DNA from: Chitinophaga sp.
Lineage (GTDB): Bacteria > Bacteroidota > Bacteroidia > Chitinophagales > Chitinophagaceae
Direction: 5' to 3'
Assembly: GCF_019236475.1 (NCBI RefSeq)
Contig: NZ_JAFAIX010000007.1
Span: 62,001-126,000 of the forward strand
DNA: 64,000 bases
The notes under the pieces were generated by a model. It did no database searches. It was not told the DNA's origin and worked only from the letters and a program-made list of their open reading frames with translations. Positions 27,298 through 33,672 of the stretch are shown here, piece by piece; position 1 is the stretch's first letter; the number at the start of each line of letters is the position of its first letter. The translations under genes and the position numbers were made by a program.

Positions 27298-27453
27298 TCA
27301 GTTTTCTTTTACTTTCTTCTCCACCATTTTTTCAGAGTATTGCTGCATTTTCTGCTTCCGCTTAGACTCTTTCCGTATTCGTATTCCTACTCTAGTTGCA
27401 AAAAAGCACAATATGAGGAACCATACTATAAAAAATATGTCTACAATTTTCAT
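27298..27453 (-). CDS. Small membrane-anchored basic protein (51 aa), paralogue A
   Basis: The minus strand from the ATG at 27453 to the TGA at 27298 encodes 51 residues. The N-terminus is a hydrophobic helix (IVDIFFIVWFLILCFFA), followed by a basic, Lys/Arg/Glu-rich tail (RIRKESKRKQKMQQYSEKM) that should be a cytoplasmic amphipathic helix. It is clearly related to the product of 27585-27743, with the same length, a shared GI(R/H)xRI junction and Q(Q)xxEx-M tail. The two genes sit at an exact 287-bp offset. No known family is recognised. Conservation between duplicates argues that it is a real gene. No clear Shine-Dalgarno site is seen, as is usual in Bacteroidota. Confidence 0.62.
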   Translation of the reverse strand: MKIVDIFFIVWFLILCFFATRVGIRIRKESKRKQKMQQYSEKMVEKKVKEN

Positions 27454-27495
27454 AAAATGGATTTTTTTCTAAATTGATTTTACGGCTATTGGTTT

Positions 27496-27552
27496 CTACT
27501 TGAGCAGTATAAGGTCATACTGCCATAGATTACCCCTATACTGCCCAAATAG
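27496..27552. repeat. Direct repeat copy 2 with inverted partner
   Basis: 27496-27520 is the second copy of the flank seen at 27209. Here its first 16 bases (ctacttgagcagtata) also pair, with two mismatches, with 27537-27552 (tatactgcccaaatag), so a hairpin can form downstream of the small gene ending at 27585. It may act as a terminator or processing signal. Confidence 0.55.
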
Positions 27553-27584
27553 AATGGTTTAAAAGGTTTAGCTAGTAACAATAA

Positions 27585-27743
27585 TCAATTTTTTGTCACT
27601 TGCTTTGCCATCATTTCTTCAGCATGTTGCTGTGCTTTCTTTCTCCGTCTGTTGGTATCTATCCGCATATGAATTCCTGTTCCAAATGCTATGATAGACC
27701 CTAAGATTCCACATATTACTCCGAATAATTCTCTACCATCCAT
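27585..27743 (-). CDS. Small membrane-anchored basic protein (52 aa), paralogue B
   Basis: The minus strand from the ATG at 27743 to the TGA at 27585 encodes 52 residues. These are a hydrophobic N-terminal helix (LFGVICGILGSIIAFGTGI) and a highly basic then mixed-charge tail (RIDTNRRRKKAQQHAEEMM). The start lies 3 bp after the stop of the membrane-protein gene at 27747, a tight operon. The topology and the tail match paralogue A at 27298. I do not recognise a family; a single-pass regulator, or accessory subunit of the adjacent membrane protein, would fit the layout but is speculation. Confidence 0.65.
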   Translation of the reverse strand: MDGRELFGVICGILGSIIAFGTGIHMRIDTNRRRKKAQQHAEEMMAKQVTKN

Positions 27744-27746
27744 ATA

Positions 27747-28250
27747 TTAGAGTTTTAGTTCTTCTTGATTGAAAAAAAGGTTATTTGCTTCATAACTTAA
27801 ATACACACTTCCCAGAAATAAAATAATAGCAAAACAAGTTAACCACGGAAGATTAGGAGCAGGCTTTATAATCTCGAACCCTAGAAAAACGCCTAGTATA
27901 CATCCCAATAAAAAAATTAAGAAAACGGAAAGTGTAGTGTAAACAAGCTGAGTTTCTAATCTATGGCCCTTTATAAGATTGAAGTTGGACAAATTGATAG
28001 CCAAACCTGCAAAAATATAATCCTTTATATCATACCTGATAATATTCAGATCAAGACTTATCATCAACCGAACTATTGCTGGAAATAGGCTTCCAAACAA
28101 TATGAAAGAATATCCAATAAGCCTAGACTTATTTCGTTTAAAGAACGCTTGTAACATACGGGTTAACCAATGGTTTTTAATAAAAATTGGTGCAGTAAAA
28201 TAACAGTATTTTTTACTAAAAACATGAAAAAAACTTAATAATTTTTTCAA
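27747..28250 (-). CDS. Hypothetical polytopic membrane protein
   Basis: The 167-residue protein has about three to four membrane helices (YSFILFGSLFPAIVRLMISL, LVYTTLSVFLIFLLGCILGV, WLTCFAIILFLGSVYLSYEA) separated by short polar loops, and a basic N-terminus. No family is recognised. An internal ATG at 28157 (MLQAFFKRNKSRLIGYSF) is an equally plausible start and would remove an unusual Phe/Lys-rich leader. The coding sequence is much richer in A and T than its neighbours, which suggests horizontal acquisition or relaxed selection. It heads a minus-strand unit with the small gene 27585-27743 and is divergent from the Crp-like gene at 28435. Confidence 0.6.
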   Translation of the reverse strand: MKKLLSFFHVFSKKYCYFTAPIFIKNHWLTRMLQAFFKRNKSRLIGYSFILFGSLFPAIVRLMISLDLNIIRYDIKDYIFAGLAINLSNFNLIKGHRLETQLVYTTLSVFLIFLLGCILGVFLGFEIIKPAPNLPWLTCFAIILFLGSVYLSYEANNLFFNQEELKL

Positions 28251-28434
28251 TTTTTTTCTTTTGAAATAGCTGTCATTACTATGTTTTAATAAATCGAATT
28301 AGCAATCCTAACATAGTTTTTAATGCCGGTATTAAATTGAAAATTTATGCCAGTAAAATGGTTTTAGATATCTCACTTTTTAAGCACATTGCTGATTATT
28401 ATTTAACTTGCTGCAAAATAATAATCAGCGATTC

Positions 28435-29010
28435 ATGTCGAAGCATGCGGATATCTTAGCAATGTTCTCCTTGTATTACCCACTGTCAGCGGCTACCTCC
28501 AATGAATTGGAAAAGCTGTTCGATTATCGGAGCAACAAAAAAAATGAAATCATCCTCCCTGTAGGGAACATACCGCACTATTATTATTTCATTCAAAAAG
28601 GATTGTGGGAATATTATTATCTCGCCGATAATGGAGATAAAGTCATTAAACGTTTCTTCCAGGAGAACAGCTTTGTGGCTTCTACTGCAGCGCTAATCCA
28701 GGAAGCCCCCAGTATCTTTGGTATCTCCTGCCTGGAAGCAGGTACCTATATCAGGATACCCGCGAAACCTTTCCGTGCGCTCATGATGACGAATATAGAG
28801 CTAATGAAATTTCACATCTCCTATCTCGAGAAAAACTGGATCGTGGATAAAGAACCTATGGAAATAAGCCTCAAATATGAAACCGCCGAAGAACGATACC
28901 GTCAATTTAAAGCGGAACACCCCGGCCTGCTGCAGCGCCTAAAACAGCACCACATAGCGGCTTATCTAGGCATCACGCCCACCCAATTAAGCCGTATCCG
29001 AAAGCATTAA
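28435..29010 (+). CDS. Crp/Fnr-family transcriptional regulator
   Basis: I use the ATG at 28435 (MSKHADILAMFSLYYPLSAA), which gives 191 residues. The N-terminal half is a cyclic-nucleotide-binding-like beta-roll (IILPVGNIPHYYYFIQKGLW, then FFQENSFVASTAALIQEAPS). The C-terminal helix-turn-helix is the short type found in Bacteroidota (LLQRLKQHHIAAYLGITPTQ LSRIRKH, split here for length). The cNMP-contacting Arg-Ser motif is not evident, so its signal is unknown. It is 81 bp upstream of an esterase gene that carries a palindrome directly ahead of its start. Confidence 0.88.
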   Translation: MSKHADILAMFSLYYPLSAATSNELEKLFDYRSNKKNEIILPVGNIPHYYYFIQKGLWEYYYLADNGDKVIKRFFQENSFVASTAALIQEAPSIFGISCLEAGTYIRIPAKPFRALMMTNIELMKFHISYLEKNWIVDKEPMEISLKYETAEERYRQFKAEHPGLLQRLKQHHIAAYLGITPTQLSRIRKH

Positions 29011-29064
29011 TATTTTCATTTCCTCAACATATGTACATGTTTTGCAAATAAGAGCGACGGACCT

Positions 29065-29090
29065 TTGACCTGAATTTTAAATTAGGTCAA
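29065..29090 (+). promoter_or_regulatory. Palindromic operator-like site before the esterase gene
   Basis: The perfect 7-bp arms ttgacct (29065-29071) and aggtcaa (29084-29090) flank 12 AT-rich bases, and the site ends one base before the ATG at 29092. It could be a dimer-binding operator, perhaps for the adjacent Crp-like regulator, or an RNA hairpin that masks the start. An extra half-site-like ggacct lies just upstream. Confidence 0.5.
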
Positions 29091-29091
29091 T

Positions 29092-29910
29092 ATGAAAAAG
29101 AGTATCTTAATCTTGCTCTTCCTCCTCTTCGGACAGTTGTACAGTCATGCACATGAAATTATCCATAGTACGGTGTTTAGTCCCTCTATGCATCGTAAGA
29201 TTCCTGTGATTATTATAACACCAGATGTCGTGCCACAACATCGCTATCCAGTGGTCTACATTTTGCACGGTTTCAGCGGAAATCCCGATCGCATTCTCAC
29301 ACAGGATCTACCTACCTTACCCCAACTGGCAGATCAGTTCCAGACTATCTACGTACTGCCAGATGGTAGCTATGACTGCTGGTATGTAAACAGCCCGCTG
29401 GTGGCATCTTCCCAATACAATACATTCGTTTCTAGTGAACTGGTTACCGCCATTGATCTCCAGTATCCTACTATAAAAGATCGTGAACACCGCGGATTGC
29501 TGGGTTGGTCAATGGGTGGCTATGGTGCACTGCACATCGGCGTAAGCCATCCAGAAACCTTCTCCATTATTGGAAGTACCTGCGGCGCAGTAGATTTCAA
29601 CTATTTCGGAGAAGGCTTTGGATTTTACCATGTCGATAAATACCTGGGGAAGTTCGCTGATTTAGATCCGAAATTTATGGTGGTGAAGCAACTGGATAAA
29701 ATGAAGTCGGCACATCAATCTTATTTCCTCGACTGCGGTACGGAAGACACGCAAATGCTGGAAATGAACAGGCATCTACATCAATTGATGACAGACAATA
29801 ACATCAATCATCAGTATACAGAAAGCCCAGGGAAACATGATGCGACTTACTGGTCTTATGCCCTGCGCATACAACTCCTATTTTTTAATGATATCCTGAA
29901 AACAAGATAG
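29092..29910 (+). CDS. Secreted alpha/beta-hydrolase esterase (esterase D/FrmB-like)
   Basis: A signal peptide (SILILLFLLFGQLYSHAHE) precedes an esterase-D-type alpha/beta fold of 272 residues. YPVVYILHGFSGNPDRIL provides the oxyanion strand, GLLGWSMGGYGALHIG the nucleophile elbow GxSxG, FLDCGTED the acid region, and ESPGKHDATYW the catalytic His. The family includes tributyrin esterases, feruloyl and acetyl-xylan esterases and S-formylglutathione hydrolases; secretion here argues for an ester on an extracellular substrate. It follows a Crp-like regulator gene. Confidence 0.88.
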   Translation: MKKSILILLFLLFGQLYSHAHEIIHSTVFSPSMHRKIPVIIITPDVVPQHRYPVVYILHGFSGNPDRILTQDLPTLPQLADQFQTIYVLPDGSYDCWYVNSPLVASSQYNTFVSSELVTAIDLQYPTIKDREHRGLLGWSMGGYGALHIGVSHPETFSIIGSTCGAVDFNYFGEGFGFYHVDKYLGKFADLDPKFMVVKQLDKMKSAHQSYFLDCGTEDTQMLEMNRHLHQLMTDNNINHQYTESPGKHDATYWSYALRIQLLFFNDILKTR

Positions 29911-29934
29911 GAAAACATCCATTTTCTCAAAATG

Positions 29935-29973
29935 AAAGGAGCTGCCTCAAATTGCTATTGAGACAGCCCCTTT
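29935..29973 (-). terminator. Hairpin terminator between convergent genes
   Basis: Arms 29935-29950 and 29958-29973 pair over 16 bp. Two positions mismatch on the plus strand but are G-U wobbles on the minus-strand transcript, so it fits best as terminator for the gene ending at 30007. The following T-run is weak. Confidence 0.65.
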
Positions 29974-30006
29974 GCTATATTTATCCTTCAGTCATTACAA
30001 AAAATA

Positions 30007-32388
30007 TTACCCTCTCCTCGGCCTTGCGCCGCCACCGCCACCGCGGCCACCACCACCACTCGGCATCGCCCTTGGCGTCGGCGGGGTACTGAAGTTCTGC
30101 TGACGCATACCTCCACGATCCCTTTGCATCTGCATCCGGTTAATGTTTTGCTGTTGGGGAGATGGCACAGTCCTCCAACCATTATCCTGCCTTTGCTGCC
30201 AGCCATTATTCTGTCTCCTGTAAATATTACCGTCCCCGTCAGACATGATATTGTTGCTTTGCTCGCGACTAGGCCTTGCCTCTGGCCTTGTCTGCGGTAA
30301 ACGATTATTGTTGGAAGGCGCCCCAGGATTCACATTGGGTAAACGGTTGCCAGGAGTAATATTGTTGCCAGGATTAACGTTGCCGGGTATACGATTAGGT
30401 CGGTTGTTGTTACCTGGGCTAACGTTACCGGGTAAACGATTATTATTCCCAGGAGTAGGGAAGGTGGTATTACCCGGCAACCTATTGTTGCCACCCGGAT
30501 TGATATTATTACCCGGTAAACGATTGCCACCGGCATTTGGCACGCGGGATGGCCGATCTACCGTCTGTATATTCACCCGGTCCCGATACAGGTTATTACT
30601 AATGCCTGGCCTACCCGGCGCTATATTGCCCGGCCTTACCGGACGAGTTACATTAATCGGTCTATTGTAATTGATGTTTGGCCGATTGATACTCCAATGC
30701 GGCCGGCCATAATACCCGCCATTATAACCCCAAGGCCTAAACGGAGGACGATACAATGGAGGTCCCCACCATCCGCCAAAATAACCGCCACTCCAATACC
30801 GGAAGTTCATCCAACCGAAATTAAATGTCCACCCAAAACCCAGACTCCACCCATACCATGGATTATAACTCACGCCAAATCCCCATGTCAACGGACGAGG
30901 GAAATAACGTGGTCCCCACCAAGGCCTATATCTCCAGCCTGTTCCCCAAACAATGGTTGGCCCATAGATATAACAATTCAGATACCCCGGCGTATACCCG
31001 GTATAGATATAATCCGGCGTAACTTCATATATGTAAACATACTTGGTGTTGTATGCCTCACTAGTGGGTGGAATATTGTCTACATCCACAGGACGGTCCG
31101 TACTGATTTCCCAAGGTCCTTGCGGAGAGGTACTAGTAAACCAAACGCCATTATCCACGGCCCAATAACGATTTCCAGACATTAATACGGTAAGATTACT
31201 ATTCACGGCAGTGGAAAGATTCGTGCCTTGAATAGCCTCGAATTTCGGCGTACCATCATATGTAACGGTGGTGGTAGCACTGGCCCTGTCCACTTTGGCG
31301 GTCTGTGGTATCTCTGCATCTGTAATGGCTTCCTCTGCGGCAGGAGTACCTGCCACACTGGCTAATACGCCATCTTTTTCAGAACCATCGGGGATCTTTG
31401 CAAAATCCGCTGGCAACTCATCACTGGCAACATAAGTCCATGGCCCGTTTAATGATGCGGCTTTATACCATCTGCCTGCGAGTAAGACATAGGTCTGGTT
31501 GTCGTTGATGTTTTTGAAGATATCTTCCAGGGAGTTATCGGCATAGAGTAGGGAAGTTCCCTGCACGTTTTTGTAGGTAATCGGTCCGTCGGTCTGTAGC
31601 AACTCTGCGGGTTCTGTGCGTACAATCACTTCCAGCGGCACTGGATTGGTGACCTTTTGCAGGGAATCATTCTTTTCTTTCGACTTCAAATCCGCATCTA
31701 TGGCTTGTATCGTGGCTGGTAGGTTCCTATTGACTACATACGCGCCTTTTACATTGTTGGAACTGTACCAGAAATTGCCACCGTAGAGATAGTATCTTTT
31801 GTCTGTCGGATTTTGTACAATCAGATTAGGACTATTCACCACTCTTTGCATACCCAGGTCTTTATCTTCCTGTAGTCGCGGTTCTCCATCCATAACGACT
31901 AGCATAGAAGGTTTGGTCCTGTAAATGATTTCCGGCGGTTTATTGTTGAGATTTACATCCCGTATCTGTTGCTCCGAACGAATGGAGGTCAACAATTCAT
32001 CCAATGACATGGTAAGGTCCCATTTCGGAATTTCTTTTTCCAATAAAGAAGACAACTGCATCAGCTTGGAGTTATCTTTTATATCAGGGATCTTAATGCG
32101 GGAAACGTTCAGGGTTTGCAACGTAGCAGTGCGACTCCCCTTATCCGTATTCAACTGTGCATTCGCCCAGAATACTCCAAAAATGGGTTCTGATTTGGCA
32201 TTTTCCCTCACGGAAACGGGTGCACGAAGAAATAGATTACTGCCTTGCAGGTTCTCTGGTTGGGGCTGATAAATGGTGACCTTGCCGCCACCATCCAGGG
32301 GTATTTCTTTGGGCCAGTGGGTGTCCTGTGCGTGTGTGGATGCACATAGCAAGCAGCAGACCAACAGCAACATCATATAATTTCGCAT
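30007..32388 (-). CDS. Secreted repeat protein, Trp/Tyr/Gly-rich core and Pro-Gly-Asn repeats
   Basis: A signal peptide (MMLLLVCCLLCASTHA) is followed by about 450 residues of globular sequence containing repeated W(Y/F)xxxxxxGPW-like units (RWYKAASLNGPWTYV, GVWFTSTSPQGPWEIS). Next comes an extremely aromatic, glycine-rich segment at about residues 485-590 (PWYGWSLGFGWTFNFGWMNF), a Pro/Gly/Asn-rich repeat zone (about 600-700) with recurring NNRLPGN units, and a Gly-rich basic tail (GGGGRGGGGGARPRRG). Similar proteins are often labelled carbohydrate-binding family V/XII. Surface or envelope location is likely; the function is unknown. It is separated by 93 bp from the serine hydrolase gene upstream on the same strand. 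Confidence 0.8.
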   Translation of the reverse strand: MRNYMMLLLVCCLLCASTHAQDTHWPKEIPLDGGGKVTIYQPQPENLQGSNLFLRAPVSVRENAKSEPIFGVFWANAQLNTDKGSRTATLQTLNVSRIKIPDIKDNSKLMQLSSLLEKEIPKWDLTMSLDELLTSIRSEQQIRDVNLNNKPPEIIYRTKPSMLVVMDGEPRLQEDKDLGMQRVVNSPNLIVQNPTDKRYYLYGGNFWYSSNNVKGAYVVNRNLPATIQAIDADLKSKEKNDSLQKVTNPVPLEVIVRTEPAELLQTDGPITYKNVQGTSLLYADNSLEDIFKNINDNQTYVLLAGRWYKAASLNGPWTYVASDELPADFAKIPDGSEKDGVLASVAGTPAAEEAITDAEIPQTAKVDRASATTTVTYDGTPKFEAIQGTNLSTAVNSNLTVLMSGNRYWAVDNGVWFTSTSPQGPWEISTDRPVDVDNIPPTSEAYNTKYVYIYEVTPDYIYTGYTPGYLNCYIYGPTIVWGTGWRYRPWWGPRYFPRPLTWGFGVSYNPWYGWSLGFGWTFNFGWMNFRYWSGGYFGGWWGPPLYRPPFRPWGYNGGYYGRPHWSINRPNINYNRPINVTRPVRPGNIAPGRPGISNNLYRDRVNIQTVDRPSRVPNAGGNRLPGNNINPGGNNRLPGNTTFPTPGNNNRLPGNVSPGNNNRPNRIPGNVNPGNNITPGNRLPNVNPGAPSNNNRLPQTRPEARPSREQSNNIMSDGDGNIYRRQNNGWQQRQDNGWRTVPSPQQQNINRMQMQRDRGGMRQQNFSTPPTPRAMPSGGGGRGGGGGARPRRG

Positions 32389-32481
32389 GACTGGAATGTT
32401 AACAGGTTTAGATAAGACAAACCGGCCGCATGCCGTTGCCTTTCCTACATAACACCAGTGGCCGCTGGAAGGTTGACATTT

Positions 32482-33552
32482 TTAGGGGAGCGTCTGATCC
32501 ACCAACTTTTCCAATTCAATATATCGCTTATTGCGGTCATCCTGCTGGAAATAGAAGCCCAGTAAAAAGCCGGCATAATGTTTTTCCTTATTTACCCAAG
32601 GAAAACTACCAAAGATACCCGGACTCGTTACGGTATGTGTGCCTAATGTCCATTCCCCCAATCCATATCCAAATGACACATCAGCGGCCGGAGAAAAGGA
32701 AATGCGTATATCTGGCGTCAGCAGATTGACCTGCATGGCAGCCACACTTTCCTCGCTAAGAATGCGTTTGCCATTATACATGCCCTTGTTTAGGATCATC
32801 GCCAGAAAGTGAATATAATCATCTGGCGTACTGTTGCCACTACCTGCCGGTACAGGTACCGCTGCATCTCCGAAATCCGTATTGGGCATGTCTAACGGAT
32901 CGCTGATGCGCTGTTTAAACAAGGTTCTGAAATCACTACCACTGATTTTCTCCAGTACGGCGCCGGCTATCTGAAATCCTAAGTTGCTATAATGAAATAC
33001 GGTACCTGGTTTACCCTCCATCGGCATATCAGCAATACCGGCAATGGCATTATCCATGCTGCTCATACGGGCTTCTTCTTTAAAACCCTTCCTTATAGGT
33101 GGCGCTTTGATACCTGTTAGATGAGACAAACACTGACTAATGGTAATATTACCTTTGCCATGCTGGGTAAGCACTGGTAGCCAAGTGCCTACCGTATCGG
33201 TTAAGCGCAGTTTCCCCTCGTCTACAAATGTCATGACCAATGCGGCACTGAGCCACTTACTACAACTAGCAATAGGGATTTTAGAGCTACTGGTAAATGG
33301 ATTCAAATCCGGTGTCTGTCCGAACATCTGTGCCATCATCTTTAATCCGAACTTCTGTCGCCCATTGAGTTGACCTGCACCGTGTGAATAAACGATTTTT
33401 CCATCCTTGTAAAGGACCAGATAAGCCCTGCCTCCCATAATGGGAGCATGTTGATCCAGCCATTGATCTAACGGTTTGAAATTAGCCTGAGAATGGCCAA
33501 AGAGGGGAGGAAGCAATAGTGCGATTGTCAGTAGGAGATGATGGGGGCGCAT
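32482..33552 (-). CDS. Serine hydrolase, class C beta-lactamase-like
   Basis: A signal peptide (LLLTIALLLPPLFGHSQ) precedes a 356-residue beta-lactamase/transpeptidase-like fold. The SxxK motif is in IPIASCSKWLSAALV, the YxN motif is in FHYSNLGFQIAG, and the third motif region is in HTVTSPGIFGSFPW. Members of this family are esterases, D-aminopeptidases or beta-lactamases, so antibiotic hydrolysis should not be assumed. Exported to periplasm or outer surface. It is divergent from the GH2 gene at 33673 with a 120-bp shared control region. Confidence 0.88.
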   Translation of the reverse strand: MRPHHLLLTIALLLPPLFGHSQANFKPLDQWLDQHAPIMGGRAYLVLYKDGKIVYSHGAGQLNGRQKFGLKMMAQMFGQTPDLNPFTSSSKIPIASCSKWLSAALVMTFVDEGKLRLTDTVGTWLPVLTQHGKGNITISQCLSHLTGIKAPPIRKGFKEEARMSSMDNAIAGIADMPMEGKPGTVFHYSNLGFQIAGAVLEKISGSDFRTLFKQRISDPLDMPNTDFGDAAVPVPAGSGNSTPDDYIHFLAMILNKGMYNGKRILSEESVAAMQVNLLTPDIRISFSPAADVSFGYGLGEWTLGTHTVTSPGIFGSFPWVNKEKHYAGFLLGFYFQQDDRNKRYIELEKLVDQTLP

Positions 33553-33672
33553 AGAAATTCGTTTGAGGATTAAATTTATCGCGTATTTTGTAACCGAACC
33601 AAATGCAGGAGCTAGCTTGCAGATGGATATTTGTTGCTAAGGTGATGTATTTTTTGTTGGTAAAATAATTTT

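Noticed and set aside
27265-27477. Plus-strand 70-codon frame in the AT-rich pocket
   Set aside because: It is the antisense of the small paralogous gene 27298-27453, whose opposite-strand reading is conserved in a duplicate; the plus frame is not.
27200-28430. Insertion sequence or transposon remnant in the AT-rich pocket
   Set aside because: No transposase fragment, terminal inverted repeats or target duplications were found; the direct repeats are explained by duplication of the small gene.
32482-33552. Antibiotic-resistance beta-lactamase
   Set aside because: The class C-like motifs are shared by many esterases and peptidases; nothing shows beta-lactam specificity.
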